From Sodalis sp. dw_96 (GTDB lineage: Bacteria > Pseudomonadota > Gammaproteobacteria > Enterobacterales > Enterobacteriaceae): 64,000 nt of DNA. Positions within the stretch are counted from its first letter, which is position 1. Each line of letters starts with the position of its first letter. Shown piece after piece: positions 35,190 to 44,610 of this stretch. A program made the position numbers and the translations under genes. The notes below the pieces were generated by a model. It was not told the origin of the DNA. It worked only from the letters and a program-made list of their open reading frames with translations, and did not search any database. The stretch covers positions 124,001 through 188,000 of the forward strand of contig NZ_JAAVUT010000010.1 of the NCBI RefSeq assembly GCF_018449575.1, written 5' to 3'.

Positions 35190-36047
35190 TCAGCCGTTTT
35201 TCCCTTTGCGGGAAAATAGCACCACCGACACAATAATCAACGCGGCCCCGGCGATCATTTTCGCCGTCGGCCGCTCATCAAACAGCCACCAGGCGAACGC
35301 AATGGCATAGACCGGTTCCAAGGCAAAAAACACCGATGCCGAACGCGCCTTGACAAAGCGCAGACTGGTCACCATTAAGCTGTGTGCCGCGCCGGTACAA
35401 AATACCCCCAGCAGCGCCAGGTAAAACCAATCCATCGCCGCCAGTTGCGGCAGCGCCCGAAAGGCGAACGGCAACATCAGCAGGGATATCACGCCGTTCT
35501 GGCACAATGCCGCCTGCACCGGGCGGACGGTAGCGGCGGTGATGCGGTTGCACAGAATCAGGCAGGCCAGCAGCGCGCCGGAAAGAATACCCCATAAAAA
35601 CCCCAGGGTACTTTGGCTGCTGAAGTTGAAGGACGGACACACCATGATAAGTCCCAGGCAGATGACGCCGATAAGCAACGACTCCCGCCAGGTGATGCGC
35701 TCGCGAAACGCCAGGCCTTCAAACAGAGTGGTGAAGGCCGGAAAACTGGCGAAGCCCAGGGTGGCGACAGCAACCCCCGCCGCTTTCACCGAAATGAAAA
35801 AAGTGAGCCAATGGCCGGCCAGCACGATGCTGGACACCAGAATCAGCAGCAGCCCCCGGTAGCTGATGCGCTGCCAGCGCAAACCTTTGACGCACAGCAT
35901 CAGGGCGGTCAGGATCAGAAAGGCAAACCACGCGCGGCCAAAGACGATGGTGGCGGGGGAAGCATTCACCGCCTTGCCTAAAATGCCGGACAAACCGAAA
36001 AAAAACGCGGAAATATTCAGTGCGATATAGGCGTGACGTTTATCCAT
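35190..36047 (-). CDS. EamA-family (DMT superfamily) transporter
   Basis: 285 residues with ten hydrophobic segments in two homologous halves, as in RhaT/EamA permeases. Signatures: ALNISAFFFGLSGILGKAV at the start, and VATLGFASFPAFTTLFEGLAFRERITWRE and SASVFFALEPVYAIAFAWWLFDERPT at the ends of the halves. These are inner-membrane metabolite exporters; the substrate is unknown. It is convergent with the hut operon, and its stop lies immediately after the tandem copies at 35059-35188. Confidence 0.85.
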   Translation of the reverse strand: MDKRHAYIALNISAFFFGLSGILGKAVNASPATIVFGRAWFAFLILTALMLCVKGLRWQRISYRGLLLILVSSIVLAGHWLTFFISVKAAGVAVATLGFASFPAFTTLFEGLAFRERITWRESLLIGVICLGLIMVCPSFNFSSQSTLGFLWGILSGALLACLILCNRITAATVRPVQAALCQNGVISLLMLPFAFRALPQLAAMDWFYLALLGVFCTGAAHSLMVTSLRFVKARSASVFFALEPVYAIAFAWWLFDERPTAKMIAGAALIIVSVVLFSRKGKNG

Positions 36048-36297
36048 AAAACCCGTTAAGACCCATTAATCATGCCGGCCGCAACCCAACGGCGCAACGG
36101 CGCGGCTGATGTTTTGCCGCCAAGGGCAAGGGAAAACACCATGCTGCCTGCCAGTGAACTGTTTTAATAGTCTTTTTTCATTAATTTTATAGGCTGCTAT
36201 GCTTTAATTCAGGGACCCGTTTTCATCGGATGCCGTGTCAATTCATTGACGAAAAGCATCTACGGTATTTTTTTTACGGAATCCGTTTATGGAGCCT

Positions 36298-36335
36298 TTT
36301 TATGGGATTCCTTTATGGGATTCCTTTATGGGGAG
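36298..36335 (+). repeat. 13-bp tandem repeats in the phosphatase leader
   Basis: The unit TTTATGGGATTCC occurs about three times in a row, the last copy merging into the ribosome-binding site TATGGGGAGA. Copy number would not shift the reading frame of the gene but adds short upstream ATGs. Confidence 0.6.
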
Positions 36336-36340
36336 AAACG

Positions 36341-37021
36341 ATGTATCAGCATATTCCCGGCGCGTTGTACCAAAAAATCGATGCCGCTGAGTGGCGCCGG
36401 ATTTTTATCGTGGGGGATCTACATGGATGTTTTGACCTGTTATTGGAAAAGCTAGAGCGGAACGGATTCGACACCGGGCAGGATCTCCTGGTATCGGTAG
36501 GGGATTTAATCGATCGCGGCCGCCAAAATCTGGAATGCCTGTCGCTGCTCAGGGAAAAATGGTTCTGCGCGGTGCGGGGTAATCATGAGCAAATGGCCAT
36601 GGAAGCTTTGGACAGCAATGACCCCGGACTGTGGCTGGCCAACGGCGGCGAGTGGTTTTCCCGCCTGGATCCGGCGCAGCGGCAGCAGGCGACAGCGCTG
36701 ATTGCCGACTGCGCCCTGCTGCCGCTGGTGATTGATATTCCCATGGGACAACGGCACGTGGTGGTGGCCCATGCGGATTATCCCGGCGATAACTATTATT
36801 TCGACCAGCCGGTGGACAGCGAAGAGCTGGTATGGAGCCGGCGCCGCATTCACAGAAATCAACAGGGGCGGGGCGCGCCCATTACCGGCGCCACACACTT
36901 TTTTTTCGGTCATACGCCGCTAAATCGGGTCAGGCATTTTTTCAATCAGTACTATATCGATACCGGCGCGGTGTACGGCGGTTCGTTAACCTTGGTGGAA
37001 GTGAATACCCTACCGGTATAG
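36341..37021 (+). CDS. serine/threonine protein phosphatase, PphA/PphB-like
   Basis: 226 residues of the PPP/calcineurin-like family. Metal and catalytic motifs: GDLHGC, GDLIDRG, GNHEQM, then AHADYP and the C-terminal FFGHTPLN. The size and motif order match E. coli PphA/PphB. The start at 36341 (MYQHIPG) follows GGGGAGA; a longer in-frame extension consists of translated tandem repeats and is unlikely to be real. It is a stand-alone gene followed by an ERIC element. Confidence 0.9.
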   Translation: MYQHIPGALYQKIDAAEWRRIFIVGDLHGCFDLLLEKLERNGFDTGQDLLVSVGDLIDRGRQNLECLSLLREKWFCAVRGNHEQMAMEALDSNDPGLWLANGGEWFSRLDPAQRQQATALIADCALLPLVIDIPMGQRHVVVAHADYPGDNYYFDQPVDSEELVWSRRRIHRNQQGRGAPITGATHFFFGHTPLNRVRHFFNQYYIDTGAVYGGSLTLVEVNTLPV

Positions 37022-37097
37022 TCGGCTATAATAAATCAGGTTTCTCGTTTTATCCGGCTGCTGGGATAACGCTGAACCGACACTGAGGGTAAAAGGT

Positions 37098-37224
37098 TAT
37101 ACCCGTCATCCTTCAAGTAGCAGGCGCGTTGGCTTTCCTCGCTCACCCCAGTCACTTACTGATGTAAGCTCCTGGGGATTCGCTGCGTCGCCGCCTTCCT
37201 GCAACTTGAATTATGTAGGGTATA
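37098..37224. repeat. ERIC element, full length (127 bp)
   Basis: 127 bp from TATACCC to GGGTATA. The centre contains near-consensus ERIC primer-site sequences, CGCTCACCCCAGTCACTTAC and ATGTAAGCTCCTGGGGATTC. It ends 39 bp before the GlsB-like gene. Confidence 0.93.
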
Positions 37225-37263
37225 GGCGGCTAGCGGATTAGCCAACGACAAAGGAGTTTAACG

Positions 37264-37515
37264 ATGGGCATTTTATCCTGGATTATTTTTGGTCTTATTG
37301 CCGGTATTATCGCGAAATTCATCATGCCGGGCAGAGACGGCGGTGGTTTTATTCTTACCGTGATATTGGGGATTATTGGCGCGGTGGTGGGGGGATATAT
37401 CAGTACCTTCTTCGGTTACGGCCGGGTGGACGGATTTAATGTCGGCAGCTTCGCGGTGGCGGTGGTCGGCGCTATTGTAGTGCTGTTAATCTATCGGCTG
37501 GTGGCCCGGGATTGA
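37264..37515 (+). CDS. GlsB/YeaQ/YmgE family small membrane protein
   Basis: 83 residues with three hydrophobic segments: MGILSWIIFGLIAGIIAKFIMPG, then GGGFILTVILGIIGAVVGGYIS, and VAVVGAIVVLLIYRLV. This is the pattern of the YeaQ/YmgE family (sometimes called transglycosylase-associated), usually linked to general stress. The ATG has AAAGGAG upstream (ACAAAGGAGTTTAACG). An ERIC element lies directly upstream and could affect transcript folding. Confidence 0.9.
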   Translation: MGILSWIIFGLIAGIIAKFIMPGRDGGGFILTVILGIIGAVVGGYISTFFGYGRVDGFNVGSFAVAVVGAIVVLLIYRLVARD

Positions 37516-37774
37516 TTCGACGCGATGTGATTTAAAGGTGTTCTGATTCACGGCCGCCGTTATTGCCGATGATTAATAACGGCGGCCGGTTCCTGACAAA
37601 TGTCTTCGCGCTTCCAGCCTCCTAGAGACTATTTACAGACGCAATTTCTCCGCGCTATTCTCCCGCATAATTTCTTGATACGCTTTACAGGCGTTATTCT
37701 CCGGCACTTTTTCTCGATAAACTTAACCGGAACTATTTCCCCGCGCTATCCCAAGGCTCAAGGCGTGTCCTGTG

Positions 37775-38929
37775 CTAGGCCGCCTGGCTGTTATCAGTGA
37801 CATCCGTATTGTTCGTCTTCTCTTCGGGCACGGCGCTTAAGACGGCGTCCAGGGCGCGCAGGTGCCGCTCCTGCCAGGAGAGCGTAACCTCATTGCCGGC
37901 CACCCAGTTGGGTTCAACCTCGGCGGCGCTGAGCTTCACCATGAAATTGGGCTGGCCCGCCACGTCGGTTAACATCCGCACATGATCCCCCAGATAAATA
38001 AATTGCTGGATCCGGGCACTGATTTGCTGGCTGCCGGCGGGAAGCAGGTGCTGCGGCACATTTACCCGAACCCGTTCGGGACGGATGCACAGCATGATTT
38101 TACGTCCCGGAGAGCTGGGGCGGACCTTCAGCGCCCTAAGCGTCGTGCCGTCATCCAGGGTGGCGCGATAATAATCGCCTTCGCTGCCGGCCTGGGTGGA
38201 CAACAGGCTATTGTTCTCACCGATAAATTGCGCCACGAAGGTATTCTGCGGTTCTTCATACAGTTTACTGGGACGGTCGATTTGCTGGATGATGCCGTCG
38301 TTGAATACCGCCACCCGGTCCGACATGGTCATGGCTTCGCTTTGATCGTGGGTGACATAGACGATGGTCAGCTCCAGCGCCTGGTGCAGCGCTTTGATTT
38401 CCATCTGCATATGTTCGCGCAATTGTTTATCCAGCGCCCCCAGCGGTTCATCCATCAGCACCAGTTTGGGTTCGAATACCAACGCCCGCGCCAGGGCCAC
38501 CCGCTGTTGCTGGCCGCCGGACATCTGGGCCGGATAACGATTGGCCAGGGCGGTGAGCTTGACGCGATCCAGTACCCGATCCACCTTTTCCTTGATATCG
38601 CTGCGGTTCATGCGCCGTATGGATAACGGAAACGCCAGATTTTCCGCCACGGTCATATGGGGAAATAACGCATAGTTCTGGAACACCATGCCGATATCCC
38701 GCTGATGGGGAGGCAGGTGGTGCAACGGTTCGCCACGCAGGAAAATTTCCCCCTGGGTCGGGTTTTCAAAGCCCGCCAGCATCATCAGGCTGGTGGTTTT
38801 CCCTGAACCGGACGGTCCCAACAGCGTGAGAAATTCACCTTCGGCAATATCCAAATTCAGATTCTTAACCACCAGCTTGTCGCCGTCGTAGGTTTTTTGG
38901 ATATTTTTGAAGCTTACATAGCTTTTCAT
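37775..38929 (-). CDS. PotA-like ABC transporter ATPase (polyamine/opine type)
   Basis: 384 residues. Walker [11 protein letters not shown]-loop [14 protein letters not shown], signature [15 protein letters not shown], Walker [13 protein letters not shown] and FVTHD-like YVTHDQSEA are present. The C-terminal ~130 residues are the TOBE regulatory domain ([18 protein letters not shown]). No permease or binding protein adjoins it. The only matching components in the window are the PotD/B/C-like genes at 44611-47787, 5.7 kb away and on the other strand, so I infer they form one transporter. Confidence 0.88.
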   Translation of the reverse strand: MKSYVSFKNIQKTYDGDKLVVKNLNLDIAEGEFLTLLGPSGSGKTTSLMMLAGFENPTQGEIFLRGEPLHHLPPHQRDIGMVFQNYALFPHMTVAENLAFPLSIRRMNRSDIKEKVDRVLDRVKLTALANRYPAQMSGGQQQRVALARALVFEPKLVLMDEPLGALDKQLREHMQMEIKALHQALELTIVYVTHDQSEAMTMSDRVAVFNDGIIQQIDRPSKLYEEPQNTFVAQFIGENNSLLSTQAGSEGDYYRATLDDGTTLRALKVRPSSPGRKIMLCIRPERVRVNVPQHLLPAGSQQISARIQQFIYLGDHVRMLTDVAGQPNFMVKLSAAEVEPNWVAGNEVTLSWQERHLRALDAVLSAVPEEKTNNTDVTDNSQAA

Positions 38930-39938
38930 GGAAGAATTCTACCCCTCTTAGCGGTATCCCGACGGGCGGCCTTACTGCAATGAATCGTGCATTGGATAAT
39001 GCGATAAAATGCAATAAAGCGGGTTTTCCCGCCATCGTAAATAGATAGACCGTTACGGAAACGACAACCTGTTAATGGGAGTTAAGCAGGGCGGTCAGTT
39101 TGCCGACGAGGTTGTGGCACGGGTTATGCTTAACCCATGGGGGCGGCGGCTTTTCCGCCCGATGCCTCTATCTTTACCACTGGTTTTCAGCGGCGACAAG
39201 GAAATTCAGGGGCAACGATAAAAAAACTTCCGGGTTGATGATAATCTATCAACCTGATGATTTTTATTGCTTTTTTAAAGACAAAAACCAACGAATACGA
39301 CCATCTTGCTCCAGCCTGCGCCGGTCGATGGGAAGCGGCGGCACCATCGCCCTTTTCGGAGCACCGGGCACCAAAATGAGGCAGACAGCAACAGCCGTCA
39401 GGCATGTCGACCTTTTCTAAAACTAAACCGACTATGTTAAAGCGGGCCCGCGATCGTCGATCGTGCAACGAGGGTGTTAAAGGGAGACCGTGCTGATGGG
39501 GTCGAATCGGGCGTGGTTTTTCCGCCCGACGGAGCGCCCCACAGCGCGGTAGGCCCGCGATCGTCGATCGTGCAACGAAGATGTTAAAGGGAGACCGTGC
39601 TGATGGGGTCGAATCGGGCGTGGTTTTTCCGCCCGACGGAGCGCCCCACAGCGCGGTAGGCCCGCGATCGTCGATCGTGCAACGAGGGTGTTAAAGGGAG
39701 ACCGTGCTGATGGGGTCGAATCGGGCGTGGTTTTTCCGCCCGACGGAGCGCCCCACAGCGCGGTAGGCCCGCGATCGTCGATCGTGCAACGAAGATGTTA
39801 AAGGGAGACCGTGCTGATGGGGTCGAATCGGGCGTGGTTTTTCCGCCCGACGGAGCACCACATGGCACGCTAGGCCCGCTATCACCGATTGTGCAGCGAG
39901 TCCTTAGAAGTCAGACACCCGATCTATCCGCCCCGCGC
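38930..39938. other. 1-kb gene-free region holding a tandem array
   Basis: No supported gene. The part near the ATPase (38930-39100) is its probable promoter. The middle (39100-39440) is non-coding sequence with a degenerate GGGCGGCGGCTTTTCCGCCCG hairpin near 39142. The rest is the 107-bp tandem array plus a diverged end unit. Frames here are repeat translations. Confidence 0.65.
39447..39874 (+). repeat. tandem array of four 107-bp units
   Basis: Units begin with CCCGCGATCGTCGATCGTGC at 39447, 39554, 39661 and 39768, period exactly 107 bp, and are almost identical. Units 1 and 3 carry CGAGGGTGTT and units 2 and 4 CGAAGATGTT, so a two-unit (214-bp) block was duplicated. Each unit has the hairpin TCGGGCG/CGCCCGA around a T-rich loop and the palindromic run CGATCGTCGATCG. 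A fifth, diverged end unit follows to about 39900. Related single copies lie at 7.7-7.9 kb and 22.1 kb. Confidence 0.95.
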
Positions 39939-41429
39939 CTAAGAACCACCCCCGCCGGTTTGCCGCGCCAGGCATGCCATCAGCACGTTAAACGCCGGTT
40001 CGATAGCAGCTTCATCCACGCAGGCATAGCCCAGCAACAGGCCCTTTTTACGCTGCGACGTCAGGTAATAGGTGGAAAGCGGCCGCACATAAATTCCTTG
40101 CTGACCCGCGTCCCGTGTCAGGCGCTCGTCATCCACCTCCTCCGGCAGCGACATCACCAAATGCAGGCCGGCGTTACTGTCGTCCCGCAGCGCATCTTCC
40201 CCCAGATGCTGCAGGATCAGTCGGCTCAGTACATTGCGCCGTTTGCCGTACAGCAGCCGCATACGGCGGATATGGGAGGCATAATGCCCTTCGGCGATAA
40301 ACTGCGCCAACACCAGTTGGGTAATCCAGTGCCCGCCGCGATACAGCTCAGCATGGGCCACGCGCATGGGTCCGGCCAGGGCGGCGGGCAGCACCATATA
40401 ACTGATGCGCAGCCCCGGATAAAGGGTTTTGCTAAAGGTACCGATATAAATGACCGGCGCCTGCGGCGTCAGGCTTTGCAAGGCCGGAATGGGATTGCCG
40501 GAGTAACGGAATTCACTGTCGTAATCGTCCTCCACCACCCAGGCGCCGCACTCCTGCGCCAGTGCCAGCAGACGCTGGCGCCGGGTAAGACTCATGACCG
40601 CCCCGGTGGGATATTGATGTGACGGCGTCACGCATATCAGGCGCGGCGCGTTGTCCCCCACCGGGGTTTCCGGGAGGTTAATACCCTGATTATCCACGGT
40701 AACGGGGACGACCTCGACGCCATTGACGGTCAGCACATTGCGTAATCCCCAATAGCAGGGCTCTTCAATCCAGGCGCGATCGCCAGGATTGCACAGCATC
40801 TTCGCCAGTAAATCCATGGCCTGATGGGTGCCCTCCGTGATAATGATTTGCCGCGCCTCGCAGTTTACCGAACGGGCCACCCGCAGATAATCCACCAGCG
40901 CCAGTTGCAGCTCCGGGCTGCCCCCCATGCGCGAGTAAGTCAGATAATCCGGCTTGATGCGCCTGATAAGCCGCGAGTGAATGCGCCGCCACAGCCCGTG
41001 GGGAAAATTGGACACGTCCGGCACCCCCGGCATAAACGCTCCCCACTGGTGCGGCGACGCACCGGTTTTTGCCAGCAGATACGCTCCTCTTTGTGAAAAT
41101 TCATCCTCAGCGAGGCGCTGGGAGGCCGGCGGCTGCTCGTTAACCGGCGTCATGGCGCCGTCGGGCATATGATCGGTGACAAAGGTTCCGCTGCCGGCGC
41201 GGGTAAAGGTATAGCCCTCCGCCAGCAACTGTTCATAGGCGGTACTTATGGTATTGCGGGACAGCGACAGCGCCCCCGCCAAATCGCGCGTCGGGGGCAA
41301 ACGGCTGCCGGCGCCGATAACACCCTCCAGAATAGCCAGGCGGATACAGTCGTATAAACGGCGGTGCAGCGGGCCTTGGTTATGGGCGGACAAGCGTTGC
41401 AGCAGCATATCGGTAAGAAGCGATCGCAA
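39939..41429 (-). CDS. MocR/GabR-family regulator (GntR DNA-binding plus aminotransferase-like domain)
   Basis: About 496 residues. The N-terminal wHTH (LHRRLYDCIRLAILEGVIGAGSRLPPTRDLAGALSLSRNTISTAYEQL, residues ~21-68) is fused to a fold-type I aminotransferase-like effector domain. The latter has VEDDYDSEFRYSG and the PLP lysine motif YIGTFSKTLYPGLRISYM (Lys in FSKT). GabR-type proteins sense PLP with GABA and activate gabTD. Here it is transcribed divergently from gabT, as in Bacillus. The start is TTG at 41429 with AAGGTG upstream; ATG at 41408 is the alternative. The 107-bp array lies directly downstream. Confidence 0.88.
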   Translation of the reverse strand: MRSLLTDMLLQRLSAHNQGPLHRRLYDCIRLAILEGVIGAGSRLPPTRDLAGALSLSRNTISTAYEQLLAEGYTFTRAGSGTFVTDHMPDGAMTPVNEQPPASQRLAEDEFSQRGAYLLAKTGASPHQWGAFMPGVPDVSNFPHGLWRRIHSRLIRRIKPDYLTYSRMGGSPELQLALVDYLRVARSVNCEARQIIITEGTHQAMDLLAKMLCNPGDRAWIEEPCYWGLRNVLTVNGVEVVPVTVDNQGINLPETPVGDNAPRLICVTPSHQYPTGAVMSLTRRQRLLALAQECGAWVVEDDYDSEFRYSGNPIPALQSLTPQAPVIYIGTFSKTLYPGLRISYMVLPAALAGPMRVAHAELYRGGHWITQLVLAQFIAEGHYASHIRRMRLLYGKRRNVLSRLILQHLGEDALRDDSNAGLHLVMSLPEEVDDERLTRDAGQQGIYVRPLSTYYLTSQRKKGLLLGYACVDEAAIEPAFNVLMACLARQTGGGGS

Positions 41430-41558
41430 TTGGCACCTTCATTTTTTCAGAACTGGCTCTGGATTATAGAGCCACAACGGGGATTAATAGCAATCGGGAG
41501 TTAGGTCAGGGTCTGTGTTCAGCATTTTATGCCGCATCATATCGGGAGTCATCGCAGC

Positions 41559-42827
41559 ATGAACAATAGTGAAATGAATCAACGTCGTCTGTCTGCCACG
41601 CCGCGCGGCGTGGGGGTTATGTGTGATTTTTATGCCGCCCGTGCGGAAAACGCCACGCTGTGGGACATTGAAGACAGAGCATTCACTGATTTCGCCGCCG
41701 GCATCGCGGTACTGAATACCGGCCACCGCCATCCGAAAATTGTCGCCGCCATCAAGGCTCAGCTGGATCTTTTCACCCATACCGCCTACCAAATCGTCCC
41801 TTATGGCAACTACGTGACCCTGGCGGAAAAACTTAACGCCATCGTTCCGGTAGCCGGGCCGGTGAAGAGTACGTTATTCAGCACCGGCGCAGAAGCGGTG
41901 GAAAATGCGGTCAAGATAGCCCGCGCCTATACCAACCGTCCCGGCATCATCACCTTCGGCGGCGCCTTTCACGGCCGTACGCTGTTGACCCTGGCCCTCA
42001 CCGGCAAAGTAGCCCCCTACAAACTGGGGTTCGGCCCGCTGCCGGGACAAATTTTTCATGCCCGCTATCCCAATGCCCTGCACGGCGTCTCCGTTGAACA
42101 GGCCATCCAAAGCATCGACTCGCTGTTCCACACCGATATCCCGGCGGATCAGGTTGCGGCCATTCTGTTTGAACCCATTCAGGGGGAAGGCGGTTTTAAC
42201 GTCGCGCCGCCGGAATTTATCATCGCCTTGCGCAAGCTTTGCGACCAGCACGGCATATTGCTGATTGCCGATGAAGTGCAAAGCGGGTTTGCCCGCACCG
42301 GCAAAATGTTCGCCATGGAGTACTGTCCGCAGGTGAAGGTGGATCTGATCACCCTGGCCAAAAGCCTGGGGGGCGGTATTCCCATTTCCGCCGTGGCCGG
42401 CCGCGCCGAGGTGATGGATGCCCCCGCGCCGGGCGGACTGGGGGGCACCTATGCCGGTAACCCGTTGGCGGTGGCTTCCGCCCTGGCGGTGCTGGCGGTG
42501 ATTGAAGAAGAACAGCTTTGCGCCCGCGCCCGGCGCCTGGGGGCCCATTTGATGGAAACCCTGGACAAGGCCCGGGTATCCTGCCCGGCCATCTCCGCGG
42601 TGCGCGGTCAGGGATCCATGGTGGCGGTGGAGTTCGCCGATCCCGCCACCGGCGAGCCCGATCCGGTCTTTACCAAGAAGATCCAGCGCCAGGCCCTGGA
42701 ACAGGGACTGCTGCTGCTGACCTGCGGCGTTCATTACAACGTCATTCGTTTCCTGTATCCGCTCACCATCCCCGATGACCAGTTCACCGCGGCGCTGGAC
42801 CTGCTGAGCCGGCTGCTTAAATCATAA
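41559..42827 (+). CDS. gabT: 4-aminobutyrate (or related omega-amino acid) aminotransferase
   Basis: About 422 residues, collinear with E. coli GabT: FAAGIAVLNTGHRHPK, the phosphate loop STGAEAVENAVKIARA, GAFHGRTLLTLALTGK, ADEVQSGFARTGKMFA and the PLP lysine Lys268 in TLAKSLGGGIP. It converts GABA or similar omega-amino acids to semialdehydes. I set the start at 41559 (MNNSEMNQRR), about ten bases after GGGAG. It precedes gabD by 23 bp and is divergent from the GabR-like regulator. The wider locus suggests that the physiological substrate could be another amine such as 5-aminovalerate or a polyamine product. Confidence 0.9.
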   Translation: MNNSEMNQRRLSATPRGVGVMCDFYAARAENATLWDIEDRAFTDFAAGIAVLNTGHRHPKIVAAIKAQLDLFTHTAYQIVPYGNYVTLAEKLNAIVPVAGPVKSTLFSTGAEAVENAVKIARAYTNRPGIITFGGAFHGRTLLTLALTGKVAPYKLGFGPLPGQIFHARYPNALHGVSVEQAIQSIDSLFHTDIPADQVAAILFEPIQGEGGFNVAPPEFIIALRKLCDQHGILLIADEVQSGFARTGKMFAMEYCPQVKVDLITLAKSLGGGIPISAVAGRAEVMDAPAPGGLGGTYAGNPLAVASALAVLAVIEEEQLCARARRLGAHLMETLDKARVSCPAISAVRGQGSMVAVEFADPATGEPDPVFTKKIQRQALEQGLLLLTCGVHYNVIRFLYPLTIPDDQFTAALDLLSRLLKS

Positions 42828-42850
42828 AAAGACCGAGGAAGACCAAGACT

Positions 42851-44311
42851 ATGCAGCTTAATGACCCGACATTGTTTCGCCATCAGGCCCTGATTAACGG
42901 CGAATGGTGCGACGGCGACCACGGCGCCCTGGAAGGCGTGACCAATCCGGCCACCGGTGAGCGGCTGGCGGAGGTGGCGCAAGTGAGCGCCGCACAGACC
43001 GATGCCGCCATTCGCGCCGCCGCCAATGCCCTGGTTTCATGGCGCGGACTGACCGGCAAACAGCGGGGGGTGGTCTTGCAAAAATGGGCCGCCCTGATTG
43101 AACGGCATCAGGAGGATCTGGCGGCTATCCTGACGGCGGAACAGGGCAAACCCCTGGCGGAGGCCCGCGGCGAAATCGCTTACGCCAACAGCTTCATCAC
43201 CTGGTTCGCCGAGGAAGCCAAACGGGTGGAAGGAACGGTACTGCAATCACCGCAGGCCCATCAACGCTTGCTGGTGATTAAACAGGCCATCGGCGTGACC
43301 GCCGCCATCACGCCGTGGAATTTCCCGGCGGCGATGATCACCCGCAAGGTTGCGCCGGCGCTGGCCGCCGGTTGCACCATGATTGTCAAGCCCGCCGAAC
43401 AAACCCCGCTCACCGCCTTGGCGTTGGCGGAACTGGCGCAACGGGCCGGTATCCCCGCTGGCGTTTTGCAGGTGGTGACCGGACCGGCGCCGGCTGTGGG
43501 CAAAGTGCTGTGCGACAGCCCGGTGGTGCGCAAGCTCAGCTTTACCGGTTCCACGGAAATAGGGCGTTTGTTAATGGCCCAATGCGCCCCCTCCGTCAAA
43601 AAGCTCTCCCTGGAGCTGGGGGGCAACGCGCCGGTCATCGTGTTTGACGATGCCGATCTGGACAGCGCGGTGGCCGGCATCATGGCGTCGAAATTCCGTA
43701 ACAGCGGGCAGACCTGCGTTTGCGCCAACCGTATCTACGTTCAGCGCGGTATTTACCCGGCGCTGGTCGCCCGGCTGGTGGCAAGCGTGGAGGCCCTGTC
43801 GGTGGGCAACGGTACTCTGGCGGGTGTTACACAGGGTCCGTTGATTGACCAGGACGCCGTCGGCAAAGTCCGTGCCCATATCGACGACGCCCTGAGCCAG
43901 GGGGCTACGCTGCTCACCGGTGGACGGCCGCACGCCCTGGGGGGCACCTTTTTCCAGCCCACGGTTATCGGCGATGTCACTCCGTCCATGCGTTTCGCCC
44001 GGGAAGAGACCTTCGGCCCGGTGGCGCCGTTATTTCCCTTCGACGATGAAGAGCAGGCGGTGGCCATGGCCAACGATACCGAATTTGGTTTGGCCGCCTA
44101 TGTCTTTACACGCGATGCCGCCCGCCAATGGCGGGTGCCGGAAGCGCTGGAATACGGCATGGTGGGCATCAACACCGGCCTGATTTCAAACGAGGTGGCG
44201 CCGTTTGGCGGCGTGAAACAATCCGGTCTCGGACGGGAAGGATCCCGATTCGGCATTGATGAATATCTGGAAATGAAATACCTGTGCCTGGATCTTTCCC
44301 CGGCGCGGTGA
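42851..44311 (+). CDS. gabD: succinate-semialdehyde dehydrogenase (NAD(P)+)
   Basis: 486 residues. Catalytic Cys289 in NSGQTCVCANRIYVQ, Glu255 in LELGGNAP, and TPWNFPAAMITRKVAPALAAGC and FTGSTEIGRLL of the cofactor site are intact; the sequence aligns end to end with GabD. It oxidises the semialdehyde made by GabT to succinate (or the homologous diacid). It is cotranscribed with gabT. The 299-bp gap after it contains nitrogen-control elements for the next operon. Confidence 0.92.
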   Translation: MQLNDPTLFRHQALINGEWCDGDHGALEGVTNPATGERLAEVAQVSAAQTDAAIRAAANALVSWRGLTGKQRGVVLQKWAALIERHQEDLAAILTAEQGKPLAEARGEIAYANSFITWFAEEAKRVEGTVLQSPQAHQRLLVIKQAIGVTAAITPWNFPAAMITRKVAPALAAGCTMIVKPAEQTPLTALALAELAQRAGIPAGVLQVVTGPAPAVGKVLCDSPVVRKLSFTGSTEIGRLLMAQCAPSVKKLSLELGGNAPVIVFDDADLDSAVAGIMASKFRNSGQTCVCANRIYVQRGIYPALVARLVASVEALSVGNGTLAGVTQGPLIDQDAVGKVRAHIDDALSQGATLLTGGRPHALGGTFFQPTVIGDVTPSMRFAREETFGPVAPLFPFDDEEQAVAMANDTEFGLAAYVFTRDAARQWRVPEALEYGMVGINTGLISNEVAPFGGVKQSGLGREGSRFGIDEYLEMKYLCLDLSPAR

Positions 44312-44360
44312 AATAGGGCCGGCGACCGGGGGATTATCCCGTTTGCCGGCCTTTGATCGG

Positions 44361-44379
44361 TTGCATCCCTAAGGTGCAA
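44361..44379 (+). promoter_or_regulatory. NtrC-type enhancer site
   Basis: TTGCATCCCTAAGGTGCAA differs from the NtrC dyad TTGCACC-N5-GGTGCAA at one arm position. A weaker partial site (TTGCACAGGTTTGACGCAC) begins exactly 31 bp later at 44392, a spacing of about three helical turns as for paired NtrC sites. It is about 100 bp upstream of a sigma-54 promoter. Confidence 0.65.
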
Positions 44380-44482
44380 CCCGGTACGGAATTGCACAGG
44401 TTTGACGCACTAAATGTAGGGTTATTCAGCATTACCTCCTCGATTTTCCACCCCAGTGGCCCCCTTCGATAGTTTGCCAAAG

Positions 44483-44498
44483 TGGCACGAAAGATGCT
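44483..44498 (+). promoter_or_regulatory. sigma-54 promoter of the polyamine-type transporter operon
   Basis: TGGCACGAAAGATGCT has a perfect -24 box TGGCAC and GG-N10-GC spacing; the -12 box is ATGCT. The predicted start near 44509 falls within the palindrome at 44505-44516. The ATG of the binding protein is 112 bp downstream. Confidence 0.7.
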
Positions 44499-44504
44499 TG
44501 ATGT

Positions 44505-44516
44505 ATGATGCATCAT
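44505..44516. promoter_or_regulatory. palindromic operator candidate, copy 1 (before the binding protein)
   Basis: ATGATGCATCAT is a perfect 12-bp palindrome located where transcription would start. Its core TGATGCATCA recurs at 47795 and, with one change, at 51809. The likely binder is the GntR protein encoded at 51071-51745. Confidence 0.6.
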
Positions 44517-44610
44517 TTATCCAGGTAATGCGCCCGGCCGATGATGACGAACCATTAAACACATAAACCTTTTCTGCTCACTTTGTTGGCTGAAATTATA
44601 GGGGTAGGGT

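Noticed and set aside
39447-39874. CRISPR-like array
   Set aside because: The 107-bp units are near-identical along their whole length, with no variable spacers of normal size, and no cas genes are present in the window.
39584-39885. Open frames running through the 107-bp array on the minus strand
   Set aside because: They are translations of the repeat (107 is not a multiple of three, so the frame shifts from unit to unit) and have no ribosome-binding site or family likeness.
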